In this document: positions 1 to 9,330 of the stretch, one piece after another
Layout: each line of letters begins with the position of its first letter
Position numbering within the stretch: the stretch's first letter is position 1
Source: a virus
Virus record (IMG/VR): IMGVR_UViG_3300025661_000033
Span: 1 to 22,601 of that record
DNA: 22,601 nt
Strand: one strand, 5' to 3'
Notes under the pieces: model-generated
What the model was told of the DNA's origin: nothing
Databases searched by the model: none
Seen by the model: the letters and a program-made list of their open reading frames with translations, nothing else
Position numbers and translations under genes: made by a program

Positions 1-3000
1 TATATAATTAAAGTTACCTCCTATAATGACGCTGTTAGTTAAGTTTTTTACGAAATTATTATTACCTCCAATTATTGATGTGTTGTTGGAAAATTCAATT
101 TCATTAAATACACCGCCAATTATTGAAGAGTTAGATGAAGCAATACTAAACTCATTTGATTGCCCACCTACAATAGTACAAGCAGTTATTGGCTGTCCAG
201 TAACCATAAAATTTTCACGCCCTCCTAATATTGAACAATAAATAGAACCATTTAAAGAGTTTTCATTCCCTCCAACAACACTTGAATAAGATGAATTAAA
301 TTGATAGTTTAAAGGGCCTCCAGTAACTAATCCTATTCCTGAATTATTAAAGGGTTGGTTTTCTGAAGGGTTGCCTAATCTTATATTTTCATCTACTAAA
401 TCTATTCCAATAAAGTCTGTAAATACAACAGTGCCTCCACTTGAAATAAGAAAGTCAAAATTCGTTCCTCCAGTTATAGTTGGGAACGTTTCTATGAAAG
501 TTTCACTGTTGCCAGTTGCATTTACATTGCTTCCAAAGATTTCATTATAGTTTCCCTCAACCACATTTAATTGACCACCTATTGTGTTGAACTCGGCGTA
601 AGTCGATAGTGTGTTTAAGTTTCCATTTACAACGTTGTTGCTTGCTCCCTCGGCAATGAAGTTATACTTTCCATTAACTTGGTTTACAGCGTTGGAAATT
701 ATGATGTTTCTTGACCTAGTCCTAGTTGAAGCAAGACCTTGAACCGCAGCCCCTCTAAAAGGAGCAGGAGATGGAGAAGAAAGTATGTTTTGAAATTGAA
801 ATACTGCAGGTGATTGAGGTATTGGGTTTGACCCGCTTCCTCCACCTATAGGTTCGCCACCTGGAACGCCAATCGGGTTGTCTCCAATCGTTATTACGTT
901 CGGTATTTGAGAGTAGTTTCCGTAAGAAATTTCCTCATCAACCGTAATTAATTTCATTTTGGTCGGACGCTTGATTGTAGCATCGAAATCCGAAATTTCC
1001 AATATGTTGAACGCAGTGTCGTTAACGAAAATAATATCATTTAGCTTCGTATTCTTAAAATCATTCTCATTCAAGTCGAAGAAAGCTTCGAATATTTTTC
1101 CGTTATTTATTTGACTCATTGTTCGACGCCAGTGAAGGTTAAACAAGTTGTTGTTTGTTACACTTACAGTGTTGTTGTACAGTAAGTATTTTGGGTGCGC
1201 AAAATTCAACTCAAACGTCGAGTTTATTGGGTCGTTAAGGTGACCGCAATACAAGTACTGAGTGAGCCCTAATTCGCCTTCTGGAGATTGATAGTCTAAG
1301 TCTATGTACCTGTCCACAATTGAATAAGGACCGCAGTTTCTTAGCTCACCCTTCAAAACGATGAGTTGGTTGGTCTTCGGTTCAAACCCGTTGATTGGCA
1401 AAACAAACATATCATTGGTCGTTTTAACAATAGGCGCAGGCTGAAAGCCTATTTCCATTTTATCAACACCCCTTAGGTTGTTATCGTCGAAGACGTAAGT
1501 GAACTGGCCATACGTTTCATTTAACTCGTCCTGGTAAACGGTATTAATAATATCTTTTCCTTGTTTATAAGTGAATATTTTGGACCTCTTGGCCGATTCA
1601 TTAGCATAGGTTAAGGTTTCACCATTGTCTTTCAAAATCTTCTTTGAAAAGTCTTTTAATTCACCTGTGTCAAAGTAGTTATCACGCGTTTTGATAATGA
1701 GGTTGGTCGAGTCGTTTTCGTCCACGTCAATAAAGAGGTTGAACATATTTACAACTGACTTCAAGAATTCAGATTGGCTCATCTTTGGAACGAAGTCGCT
1801 TAATTCAAGACGAGCACCGAAAGAAACGTTTGTTGGTGTCGGGAAAAATTGAACCTCAATATCATCGAATAGTAGTTCATTCTCAATTTCAACATAGTTT
1901 GATGGTGCAATGCTCCCAACACTAATATCAGCCCATCTTCTTGGCAAACCAACCTGCTGAACTGTTAACTGCGTACGAAGCCTTATGTCTTCCGCTTCTA
2001 ATATGAAAGGTACTTGCATATCAAATTCAACAACACGACTATCTAACTGCGTCGTACCCGATGGAAGCGTATAAATATTAGTACTTTCACTGAACAATTG
2101 CGCAATAGGTATTGTACTTGCAACACCTATTCCTTGAAAACTATCATTGACTGCTCTGACTCCAACTGAATAAATCCATCCTCGTGGTGCACTTCCATTG
2201 AACTCTGCACCAGCTGACTCCGTTCTAATATAAGCTGGTGCACCAGTGTTATTTACAGCATTGAAAGTCAACTTAGCCTTTACTCTGAATGTATAATACT
2301 GGGCCGCTGCTGCCTGTATAGGTGCGGTGTAGGTGTTGTTTGTTATATCGTAATTATCACCGTTATCTATCTCGTTTTCACCTGCTTCAATTCGATAAGC
2401 ATTATAAAACTGTTCAATAGTTAAACTACCATTAAGCCAAGGTGTTTGTTTTCCATCGGCTCCATAACCAGGCGGAGAAGAATAAGTTGAACCCGTAGTG
2501 TTTTGAGCGTAAGAATAGAATATATCAAACGCCTCAGGTGATAATTCGGGAGCCTCTTGAGAATATGGCAATATGAGGTTGCTAAATTGAATATCTTTGT
2601 TGTCTTGCTGGTCAAAAGTATAGGTGTACCCAGCGTTGGCAAATATTTTATCAAATAAAGTCTTAACGAAAGGTGCGGGGCGCAATTCATTTAGGTCATA
2701 TACGTTGTCGTTTTCATTAAGGAAAGGCAAAGGGTAAGTGTAACCCTCAGCAGGTGTATGGGACCAACTTGCAACTGACCCAGCTGCAGTGTAGAGGTGG
2801 TCGAAACTGGACAAATCCAATTCCGATAGGTTTCGACCTTGAATGTTGGCGTAAAAAGTTGCAACCTCCGAATAAATTACGCACTCATAGCTTACCGCTT
2901 TTTTGGTTGTAGCCTCATCCGACTGCGTGTTGATTTTTAATAGACGCAAGTTGCCCTCAAACACGAGGGTGCCGTCCTTCATTACAACACATTTATTAAC

Positions 3001-3225
3001 AACCTTTCTATTGAAGGTTTCACTTTCTAAATTGATGTCATAAAGCTGACCAAGCGCTAGGTTGTTTGCTTTTGTTCCAGGAAAAACAACCGTCTTTGAA
3101 AATGAACCACCTCGTTTCGAAATATCCGACACGTCTGCGATGGTTTTTGTCAAAGGAAAAGCGAGCTTATCATCAGCTATCAATTCAGCTTGATAATCAG
3201 TGTTAATAATTTGTACCTTTACCAT
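1..3225 (-). CDS. Large tail/baseplate protein with C-terminal beta-helical fibre region (3' end outside window)
   Basis: The minus-strand frame is open from an ATG at 3225 to the window edge, giving 1075 codons with no stop; the C-terminus is missing. The N-terminal part (about residues 1-150, with a motif near RGGSFSKTVVFPGTK) resembles a tail-associated protein of Bacteroidota phages that follows the distal-tail gene. Residues about 835-1075 are rich in Asn, Gly and Ser. From about 975 they form recurring S-x-(I/V)-(I/V/L)-G-G-x-x-N units, a pattern typical of beta-roll or beta-helix stalks in phage fibres and trimeric adhesin heads. It starts 25 bp after the 508-residue tail gene, behind an A-rich leader. 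I infer a tail-tip protein fused to a fibre stalk; an intramolecular chaperone domain beyond the edge is possible. The structural role is fairly sure, the exact component is not. Confidence 0.7.
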   Translation of the reverse strand, partial: MVKVQIINTDYQAELIADDKLAFPLTKTIADVSDISKRGGSFSKTVVFPGTKANNLALGQLYDINLESETFNRKVVNKCVVMKDGTLVFEGNLRLLKINTQSDEATTKKAVSYECVIYSEVATFYANIQGRNLSELDLSSFDHLYTAAGSVASWSHTPAEGYTYPLPFLNENDNVYDLNELRPAPFVKTLFDKIFANAGYTYTFDQQDNKDIQFSNLILPYSQEAPELSPEAFDIFYSYAQNTTGSTYSSPPGYGADGKQTPWLNGSLTIEQFYNAYRIEAGENEIDNGDNYDITNNTYTAPIQAAAAQYYTFRVKAKLTFNAVNNTGAPAYIRTESAGAEFNGSAPRGWIYSVGVRAVNDSFQGIGVASTIPIAQLFSESTNIYTLPSGTTQLDSRVVEFDMQVPFILEAEDIRLRTQLTVQQVGLPRRWADISVGSIAPSNYVEIENELLFDDIEVQFFPTPTNVSFGARLELSDFVPKMSQSEFLKSVVNMFNLFIDVDENDSTNLIIKTRDNYFDTGELKDFSKKILKDNGETLTYANESAKRSKIFTYKQGKDIINTVYQDELNETYGQFTYVFDDNNLRGVDKMEIGFQPAPIVKTTNDMFVLPINGFEPKTNQLIVLKGELRNCGPYSIVDRYIDLDYQSPEGELGLTQYLYCGHLNDPINSTFELNFAHPKYLLYNNTVSVTNNNLFNLHWRRTMSQINNGKIFEAFFDLNENDFKNTKLNDIIFVNDTAFNILEISDFDATIKRPTKMKLITVDEEISYGNYSQIPNVITIGDNPIGVPGGEPIGGGSGSNPIPQSPAVFQFQNILSSPSPAPFRGAAVQGLASTRTRSRNIIISNAVNQVNGKYNFIAEGASNNVVNGNLNTLSTYAEFNTIGGQLNVVEGNYNEIFGSNVNATGNSETFIETFPTITGGTNFDFLISSGGTVVFTDFIGIDLVDENIRLGNPSENQPFNNSGIGLVTGGPLNYQFNSSYSSVVGGNENSLNGSIYCSILGGRENFMVTGQPITACTIVGGQSNEFSIASSNSSIIGGVFNEIEFSNNTSIIGGNNNFVKNLTNSVIIGGNFNYI

Positions 3226-3250
3226 TTTTTACTTATCTTTGTGTTACTTC

Positions 3251-4777
3251 TTACCAGTTAATTGCGTTTTGGTTTGCAAAACGTATAACGATGGTGTAAC
3301 GTATGTTCTTATTATTAATCTTCTTCTGCAGAATGCTGCTAGTTGTTTCCACTATAACAGGATAGTTACGACCTGTTTGATTTGGGTCTTGCCATAGCAC
3401 GTAAGGTGAACTTATCAACTCTTGAAAATGAGCTGATTCAACGTCGGATAACCAAGCAGTTGTTATACTTAGTCGTTCTACCTTTGAAACGTCTAAGGTG
3501 CCCTCTCCAAATTGCTCAGGAGTGTAGCTATACTCATTAGTTTCACTGTTCAACTCACCCAAAGCATATCTTGCCGTGGTCCTTTTGATATTTTGAGTTT
3601 GCTCTGACTTATAATTAAACGCAAAGCTTGAAAAGCTACCCAAAGAATCCAAAAACATTAAGTTAACGGGCTCATGCTTATAACACCTGTTGTCAAGCAT
3701 AATCTTAAACTTCTGCGTTTTTATTAAAGTACCACTTGTATCACCTAAATGGACCGTATACCACTTGGCCGCTGCATCAAAAATACTTCCTGACCCCGCT
3801 ACAGTCGTGTACTGGCCTTCTGTTGCATTGCCAGGCCCCGCATTTATTGGCGTTATATAATTCGATGAAAACAATTTAAGCCTTCTCTTAATGGTCCCTA
3901 AATCGTTTTCAAGATATACGTATCTCAATACGGAAGTTGTTCTAAAGTTCGTAAATGCATTCAATAGCAGGTGTTGGTTCCTGTTCATTGTGGCACCTGT
4001 AAGTGGTAAAGTGCTTAACCAGTTACCGTCTGTTGCTCCAACGCTACCTGTAAGTGGTATTTGATAAGTATCCCAATCATAATCCATAAAGTCATTATGA
4101 GGAATTGCTCCATTAAACACCGAAGTCCCAGTTACGAGTGTTGCATCTTCAGAAGATGATATAAACTTTGTTCCATCCGCATAATAAGTGGTGCCTGATA
4201 CTGTTGAACCTGTTCCTGGAACGTTACCAGCAACACTTTCATAGGTCCTGTTCACGACAACGCTTGATGATGAGCCAGTTGATACAACAGTTAAAATACC
4301 TTCAAGCAAAGGTTGCTCTAACCCTCCGTCACTTTGATTAATGATTATCTGGTCGTTTGCAACGTAAGGTATGTCTTCTTGAAAAGTTAACTCAACCATT
4401 CCGTTAAAGCCAGCAGGCAAACCAGTGGACTCGCTATACGACGTCCATAGATAACTTCTTGTATATTCTTCACGTAGCTTAATGTTATAACGTAAATACG
4501 TTGCAGGAGCGTTTGTTACACCAGTGGAACTAGGACTTGCATAAGTCACATAATCCGAAAGCTGACGATTGCAATCTATTACTCCAAAACTATCGATTGG
4601 ACGAGGCGGAACCTTCTTGGTAAACATTAATTCAGCGCTATCGGTGTTATAGAACTCAGCTATGTATCGATAGTTTGGCTCACTTGTGTTTGGTGAGTCA
4701 ACATAATAAACAATAGGGTTATATGCTGGGCTTAACCTGCCTTGGTTTTGCGGACTACCGCTTACTGTTACGCTCAT
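3251..4777 (-). CDS. Tail/baseplate structural protein, 508 aa
   Basis: The protein begins MSVTVSGSPQNQGRLSPAYN and soon reads NPIVYYVDSPNTSEPNYRYI, a combination seen in large structural proteins of Bacteroidota phages encoded just before the tail-tip protein. The middle is Ser/Thr/Gly-rich and likely beta-sheet; the C-terminus (RYTIVIRFANQNAINW) is again beta-like. No signal peptide or membrane segment is visible. The start overlaps the previous gene's stop by one base (TAATG), so translation is probably coupled. Its place between two small tail genes and the tail-tip/fibre gene fits a distal-tail or baseplate component. The virion assignment is good; the specific role is inferred from order only. 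Confidence 0.6.
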   Translation of the reverse strand: MSVTVSGSPQNQGRLSPAYNPIVYYVDSPNTSEPNYRYIAEFYNTDSAELMFTKKVPPRPIDSFGVIDCNRQLSDYVTYASPSSTGVTNAPATYLRYNIKLREEYTRSYLWTSYSESTGLPAGFNGMVELTFQEDIPYVANDQIIINQSDGGLEQPLLEGILTVVSTGSSSSVVVNRTYESVAGNVPGTGSTVSGTTYYADGTKFISSSEDATLVTGTSVFNGAIPHNDFMDYDWDTYQIPLTGSVGATDGNWLSTLPLTGATMNRNQHLLLNAFTNFRTTSVLRYVYLENDLGTIKRRLKLFSSNYITPINAGPGNATEGQYTTVAGSGSIFDAAAKWYTVHLGDTSGTLIKTQKFKIMLDNRCYKHEPVNLMFLDSLGSFSSFAFNYKSEQTQNIKRTTARYALGELNSETNEYSYTPEQFGEGTLDVSKVERLSITTAWLSDVESAHFQELISSPYVLWQDPNQTGRNYPVIVETTSSILQKKINNKNIRYTIVIRFANQNAINW

Positions 4778-5058
4778 TATTCTTCTTCTTCTTTAAGTTT
4801 TGACTCGATTACATCTTTAAAAAGACTTTCTAAAATTGTTTCAAGTTGTTGCGTGTTATAAAACTTTTCCAACGCGCCTAGGTATAATAAATAATCCTCA
4901 CTTTCAATTTGGATTGAAACAGGAAAATTATTGTTCAAATTGAAAGCAACTTGAATAGACCCAACAAGCGCACCTGTCTCAACCAAACCTTCACTTTGAA
5001 GGAAAGATTGAAACGCTTGTTTAATTTGACCTTCGTAAGATTGAAAGTTTACCGCCAT
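4777..5058 (-). CDS. Small tail-completion-like protein, 93 aa
   Basis: This short acidic protein contains ETGALVGSIQV near residues 27-37. That Thr-Gly-x-(L)-x-x-S-I pattern recalls HK97 gp10-like tail-completion or neck proteins, which carry a similar TGxLRxSI segment. The following stretch (VSIQIESEDYLLYLG) fits the same small beta fold, and the C-terminus ends in a run of Glu. The start and stop each overlap a neighbour by one base (TAATG junctions), so it belongs to one translationally coupled tail operon. It is short for the gp10 family, so the match is tentative; a generic minor tail protein is the alternative. Confidence 0.5.
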   Translation of the reverse strand: MAVNFQSYEGQIKQAFQSFLQSEGLVETGALVGSIQVAFNLNNNFPVSIQIESEDYLLYLGALEKFYNTQQLETILESLFKDVIESKLKEEEE

Positions 5059-5339
5059 TATGGGTTAATTTGAATTGCGTTTGGAAATAATTGACTTATT
5101 GCCCCAGCAACCGTTGCTTTACTTAATCCCTCATCAGTACCTGTAACAGGTAAACTGAAGTCACGTGCAACAACGTTAACACCATCAACGCCTTCAGTGA
5201 ACATAAGCTCTAAACGAGCTACTTTCGTGATTGCATTATAGTCAACTCTTGCCACTTTGAAGTGAGGGTTGTTCATTGTGAAGTCTTGTATTGTTTGAAC
5301 GCCATTTAACGCCCACTGGTAATCCTTTAAATCTGCCAT
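5058..5339 (-). CDS. Conserved-looking small tail-operon protein, 93-94 aa
   Basis: I do not recognise a named family. The frame stays open upstream to an ATG at 5396, but I chose the ATG at 5339 (MADLKDYQWALNGV). It follows an A-rich leader of the kind seen before other genes here, and the longer form adds a basic stretch unlike the rest. The protein is soluble, mixed alpha/beta, with no Cys motif, signal or membrane segment. It lies between the fibre gene upstream and the gp10-like gene downstream, ending in a TAATG overlap with the latter. From position it is probably a minor virion or tail-assembly protein. Confidence 0.55.
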   Translation of the reverse strand: MADLKDYQWALNGVQTIQDFTMNNPHFKVARVDYNAITKVARLELMFTEGVDGVNVVARDFSLPVTGTDEGLSKATVAGAISQLFPNAIQINP

Positions 5340-5413
5340 ATCTTTTTTGTTTATTTCGGGGGATAACATATTCCACCGATGTAATTTCCTTTTCAATAAA
5401 GAGTGTTGTTTTC

Positions 5414-7297
5414 TTATGAATAATGGGTTCTACATACGTATGCACCATAACTGCTTGTTGAGGTCTTTGATGCACGTGCCATATCGCCTGAAGAGTTTAT
5501 TCTAAACGCATTCCCCGTACTTACGGTTTCATCGGTGTCGGCGTGCCAAGCAAATACGTCACTTCCGCTTACGCCTGAAATTCTTATTGAACGGTTCCAA
5601 ATGTTTGAAGTTAAATAGTAAGATGAATCATAATTCATCGCTGAATTAAATTCGGCCCTTGAAGGCAAACGCCAATCACTCGAACCTGAATAGCTAAAAG
5701 CATGAGCAGCTGCAATTGAAGTTGTCCAATTGTTACCAAAAGCAACTTTAAACTGAAGCCAACCCAGACCAGTTAAGTGGTCTATAATATAATAAAACGT
5801 AGCACCTCCAAAATCAGCTTCTTCAAACTGGGCTTTTGAATCAGAAGCTGCCCCACCTGCGTCATTTGTAAATCTTATCTTTGTTCCAAACTCATTATCA
5901 TTAACTAGTGTATACATTGGGTCCGCTGCGTCAAAGTCAAGTCTTTGAATTGTTGTTGCGGTGGTGCTATAATTATAACCTCCATTCGCTACTTGCCATC
6001 CAACGTCACCGTTAGCATAACTTGTGGTTAAACCATTATAATGAGGCCTTTGATAAAGTATACCACCTGCAGATGAAACACCTGAAAAGTTTACAGCCAA
6101 CCCAAAGCTAAAAGGAAGCGTTTGAGACTGTCCATCAACGTTTGTAACTGTTATATTGCCTAATTGCAAAGGGTCTGCTCCTGGGTACTCATAATCGAAA
6201 GCAGGCGTACCACCAGTTGAGTTGTTCAAGTTGAAATTATCAAGTGATAAGTTAAGTGCTGCAGGGTATCCTGGGTCAATTACGGTTCCACTTTCAGTTG
6301 TTATCACAATATCAGTTAGCGTAAGTGAAGAAGTTGCTGGCAATGAAACTGAAAAGCTTGAGTTTGAATTTTGAATGAGTGAATTCGGAACTTGAAATGC
6401 AAAGTTTTCACCACAATTGTTTGTTCCAGCGCTAAGTGTTGCGTCGGTGCTTGTTACACTGAAGTTATAATTAGAAGAGCTTCCTGAAAAGTTTATATAA
6501 AGTGATTCACCAATACCTGAAAGTGAAATGCTTTCGATGCTCCTGTTTATAATTAGGTTTGAAGTTGGATAGTTAGTTACGCCAAATGCATTGTCTCCAT
6601 TTATTCCATCAAATACTTTTATGGTGCCAAGGTTTTCAATTCCTCCAGCAGGGAATGATGAAATTAAAGCCAATTGACCACCTTGATTATTTTGAACGCT
6701 TATTGCGTTAAAGGGAACAACCCATTGACCACCAACAATTGAACCTACTTGACCACCATCATCATTTACAACGTTGTAAAACAGTGAATCAAACGCGCTT
6801 CCAACAAATACATCGTTTAGATAAAATGCTACTGCAGGACAGTTGTTTACCATTGCAGGTATGTCGCAATCGCTTTCAATTAAAGCCGAGCTTATCTTGA
6901 TGTCCATAAAGAACCCAGCCAAATAATCAGCAGAAAAGTTATTAACAGGCAATAAAGTCGTTGAGTCAAACTGAGTAGAGAAAATAGAGTTGGTTTGCCA
7001 ATTGTTGATAAGGTACTTACGAAGGTCCACGAGTATCTGGGCAGTGTCGCTTATAACGTCACGCAAGTTGTTGCTGTCTTTTTGCTTAAAGTCTACTGCA
7101 TAAACCCTAATATTGTAATCGATTAGGTTTGTGTTTTGCTGTATGCTCCTTAGTTCATAGAACAAGAATGAACCATCATTGTTGTTCTTTAAAAACTCAT
7201 TAAGGTCTTGACTGAAACCTTCACCTGCACTATTCACCTGGAGGTGAGCTGATGCAAAGTTGAGCAAGGTGTTTATAATTTGATTATAGCTTTTCAT
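5414..7297 (-). CDS. Fibre protein: tail-end-like N-terminal domain, beta-rich stalk, DUF1566/C-type-lectin-like C-terminus
   Basis: The protein has 627 residues in three parts. Residues 1 to about 145 (with SDTAQILVDLRKYL, then SADYLAGFFMDIKI and SDCDIP) look like the tail-terminator-type protein encoded near the neck of Bacteroidota phages. Residues about 150-480 are Asn/Ser/Gly-rich beta sequence. Residues about 500-627 contain SGSSDWRLPSRAEFNSA followed by aromatic-rich sequence ending GAYVCRTHYS, the hallmark of DUF1566/Fib_succ_major domains with a C-type-lectin-like fold, often used for receptor binding. It starts 15 bp after the large terminase gene. I infer a virion-attached receptor-binding protein. 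The fusion of a tail-end-like domain with a distal lectin is odd; the N-terminal assignment is the weaker part. Confidence 0.62.
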   Translation of the reverse strand: MKSYNQIINTLLNFASAHLQVNSAGEGFSQDLNEFLKNNNDGSFLFYELRSIQQNTNLIDYNIRVYAVDFKQKDSNNLRDVISDTAQILVDLRKYLINNWQTNSIFSTQFDSTTLLPVNNFSADYLAGFFMDIKISSALIESDCDIPAMVNNCPAVAFYLNDVFVGSAFDSLFYNVVNDDGGQVGSIVGGQWVVPFNAISVQNNQGGQLALISSFPAGGIENLGTIKVFDGINGDNAFGVTNYPTSNLIINRSIESISLSGIGESLYINFSGSSSNYNFSVTSTDATLSAGTNNCGENFAFQVPNSLIQNSNSSFSVSLPATSSLTLTDIVITTESGTVIDPGYPAALNLSLDNFNLNNSTGGTPAFDYEYPGADPLQLGNITVTNVDGQSQTLPFSFGLAVNFSGVSSAGGILYQRPHYNGLTTSYANGDVGWQVANGGYNYSTTATTIQRLDFDAADPMYTLVNDNEFGTKIRFTNDAGGAASDSKAQFEEADFGGATFYYIIDHLTGLGWLQFKVAFGNNWTTSIAAAHAFSYSGSSDWRLPSRAEFNSAMNYDSSYYLTSNIWNRSIRISGVSGSDVFAWHADTDETVSTGNAFRINSSGDMARASKTSTSSYGAYVCRTHYS

Positions 7298-7312
7298 AAA
7301 CTTTTTATAACT

Positions 7313-8500
7313 TTAATAGTCGAATGTAAATACATCATCGTCGTAATTTAATATCTTTCCCCAGTGGGTGTATGCTGCATAGCGTATGCTATCTATCGAG
7401 TGATTAAACAAGTCAACTGGGGTGCTCGTTATTTCGCCTCTTATCACTTTATAATTATGACGACTTAATTCTTTCCATATATTTTCACTTCCAGGTGCCA
7501 CAATGAACTTGTGATTACGTAAAAAGTCATACCCCGCTTTAATAGTCTTATCGCTCTTTGCAAATTGGTAACCACCTTCAACTGATAAATAGTCTATTAA
7601 GTCTGGTCGTGACACGTCTGGATAAATTATATGTTGTTTGCTTATTTCAACGTCATTCATCTTTTCAAGCATCTGCTTTGGATTTAAGTTGGACTCAAAA
7701 AACATTTCATCCATATAAACTACTCCATCATTAATGTAAACTTTAACAACAGTTGTAGGGTCAACGCTACCGAAGTCCATTCCATAAACGAAATCAACTT
7801 CACTTGGAAAATCGCCCCACTCTTTACGAGTGAATACTCGTTCTTTCTTCTCAGCGTGTATACCCAATGCGTAAATTTGATAGTTTACTTCGTCTTTATT
7901 AATCAAGCTTTCAATTTCACGCACCTGAGCAGTCGGCAAGAAGCTATTGTCTTTATAAGTTGAATGTATTTCAACCATATTTTCAGGCGTCTTCTTTAAG
8001 TCTTCAATCCACTTTATTAAGTCAGAAGGATTATAGTCCAAAATAATCTTGCTCTTGGTCCTTAGGTTTAGTTGAAGAAAATCATCTTCGTTTAGTTCGT
8101 TTGCCTCATTAATGTAAACCACATCATGCTTACGACCTCTCAGTTTTGCCGCATCATCCGTCGAAAAGAATTGAATGATAGTGTTTGAGTCTTTAAAGGT
8201 AAATTTTGACTCGGTCTTATTGTGTTCAACTCCATCCCAAAGATTAAGTTCACTCAAAATTGATTGAAAGTCTCGGTATGCACTGGCCCTTAGTGCGGGC
8301 ATTGTCTTCCGAACAACACTTATCGTCTTATGATTATTAGACAATGCATACCAAACCAATAGCTGAAGAATACTATAAGTCTTGCTGCTCCTTGAACCAC
8401 CTTTATTCACAATGAACCTTACATCAGCGTTTTGAAAAGCTTTAATATTCTTTGTAAATACTTTGGTATGCTTTATCTTTAGTTCACTCATCTTCTTCAA
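7313..8500 (-). CDS. terL: Terminase large subunit (ATPase-nuclease)
   Basis: This is the DNA-packaging motor, which translocates DNA into the prohead and cuts it. The 395 residues are complete for the Terminase_3/6-like family. Walker A is GGSRSSKT at residues 34-41. Walker B with the catalytic Glu lies in DVVYINEAN at 126-134 (E132), and a coupling-type segment LDYNPSD sits at 154-160. The RNase-H-like nuclease acidic residues are D242 (GMDFGSVDPT), D295 (YPDVSRPD) and D370 (HSIDSIRYAAY). The gene overlaps the small subunit's end by 17 bp; a start three codons later (MSELKIKH, at 8491) is also possible. The identification is firm. Confidence 0.94.
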   Translation of the reverse strand: MKKMSELKIKHTKVFTKNIKAFQNADVRFIVNKGGSRSSKTYSILQLLVWYALSNNHKTISVVRKTMPALRASAYRDFQSILSELNLWDGVEHNKTESKFTFKDSNTIIQFFSTDDAAKLRGRKHDVVYINEANELNEDDFLQLNLRTKSKIILDYNPSDLIKWIEDLKKTPENMVEIHSTYKDNSFLPTAQVREIESLINKDEVNYQIYALGIHAEKKERVFTRKEWGDFPSEVDFVYGMDFGSVDPTTVVKVYINDGVVYMDEMFFESNLNPKQMLEKMNDVEISKQHIIYPDVSRPDLIDYLSVEGGYQFAKSDKTIKAGYDFLRNHKFIVAPGSENIWKELSRHNYKVIRGEITSTPVDLFNHSIDSIRYAAYTHWGKILNYDDDVFTFDY

Positions 8501-9071
8501 AATCTATATCTTCAATTTTATCGTTTGCAATCTCAACTAACTTAATAGTTGTTGGGCTTACAAAGCTTTCACCTCCACTTGTTACATCAATTTTAATGGT
8601 CTTAGTTAAATTGCCTATGCTATCAAGCACTTTCCTGGCACCTTCAAAGTCTTCTTCTTCAACGCATTTCTCATATAGGTAAAAGTACTTATGCAATATG
8701 TCGTCGGCCAACCCTTGACCGCTTAAAAGGTCTTTAGTGAACAACTCGCGAGCTTCTGTTCGGTATTGGTATATATTTTCAATGCTACAACCCCACTTTT
8801 TACCATACTTATCAAAGATGGTTAAAGCTTGTTGACCTTCGGCCATACACCTAGCAACTGTATGCACCCTAATTAATCTATCTTGGTTTACCTTTCGGCC
8901 AATGTGGAGTGTTTTTGGTGTTAAGTATTGTGTCACACTCCTTTTAATCTTATTGTGACCCGTCTTTTGAATGTGACTCTTGTGTTTATCAATACGCTTT
9001 TCAACCTTTTTTTGAATATCATCTTGAAAATTTTCATCCAATGGCTTTTCAATCTGTTTTTTTCGTCCCAT
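8484..9071 (-). CDS. terS: Terminase small subunit
   Basis: The 195-residue protein directly precedes and overlaps the large terminase, the normal place for the DNA-recognition subunit. The N-terminal 60 residues are very basic (MGRKKQIEKP, several Lys/His clusters) and probably contact DNA. A helical core follows, with RVHTVARCMAEGQQALTIFDKYGKKWGCSIENIYQYRTEARELF resembling the helix-turn-helix and first oligomerisation helix of small terminases. The C-terminus is acidic (IEDIDFEEDE), typical of the segment that docks the large subunit. The start at 9071 lies inside the upstream gene's 3' end (23-bp overlap). The call rests on position and architecture more than on a conserved motif. Confidence 0.75.
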   Translation of the reverse strand: MGRKKQIEKPLDENFQDDIQKKVEKRIDKHKSHIQKTGHNKIKRSVTQYLTPKTLHIGRKVNQDRLIRVHTVARCMAEGQQALTIFDKYGKKWGCSIENIYQYRTEARELFTKDLLSGQGLADDILHKYFYLYEKCVEEEDFEGARKVLDSIGNLTKTIKIDVTSGGESFVSPTTIKLVEIANDKIEDIDFEEDE

Positions 9072-9321
9072 CTTGCTTTATTTTATCGTATACTTCCAAA
9101 ATTAACCTACATCTTCTTTGGACAGCAACCCTGCAGGATGGACAGTGCTGACCATATTCATTAACGGCCGTATAGTAATTGTTCATTCGAAACATAGAAG
9201 CGGTTTCGTGGGCCTTCCAAGAGCGCTTGTTGACGTGTTCTTTAATCTCTTCAATATCTGCCTCAAGAACATCAACTTCAGTCTTTAAAAACGCTTCTTT
9301 AATGTTGTTTTCAATATTCAT
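9049..9321 (-). CDS. Small cysteine-containing protein, 90 aa
   Basis: I do not recognise a named family. The N-terminal 35 residues are acidic and helical. The C-terminal part contains GQHCPSCRVAVQRRC with Cys60, Cys63 and Cys70, a CxxC plus a third Cys (His59 adjacent) that could bind zinc, followed by a basic helix. It sits between the small membrane protein and the small terminase and overlaps the latter by 23 bp, so it belongs to the same leftward operon. A role in packaging or regulation is possible from position; no function is claimed. Confidence 0.55.
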   Translation of the reverse strand: MNIENNIKEAFLKTEVDVLEADIEEIKEHVNKRSWKAHETASMFRMNNYYTAVNEYGQHCPSCRVAVQRRCRLILEVYDKIKQDGTKKTD

Positions 9322-9330
9322 ATCAAGGTT

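Noticed and set aside
2421-2690. 89-codon minus-strand frame
   Set aside because: It lies inside the 1075-codon tail gene in another frame of the same strand; the long frame is continuous to the window edge.
3234-3241. TATCTTTG on the plus strand, a perfect -7 box, also at 12131-12138 and 21257-21264
   Set aside because: No -33 TTTG lies about 20 bases upstream, no plus-strand gene follows, and each coincides with the A-rich leader or 3' end of a minus-strand gene (CAAAGATA read on that strand).
5242-5475. 77-codon minus-strand frame between the fibre gene and the small tail gene
   Set aside because: It overlaps the fibre gene's 3' end and most of the 5058-5339 gene in a different frame; the neighbour with the A-rich leader explains the region better.
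5414-5800. Diversity-generating retroelement targeting the lectin-like C-terminus
   Set aside because: DUF1566-type tips can be such targets, but no reverse transcriptase gene and no second, template-like copy of this segment is visible in the window.
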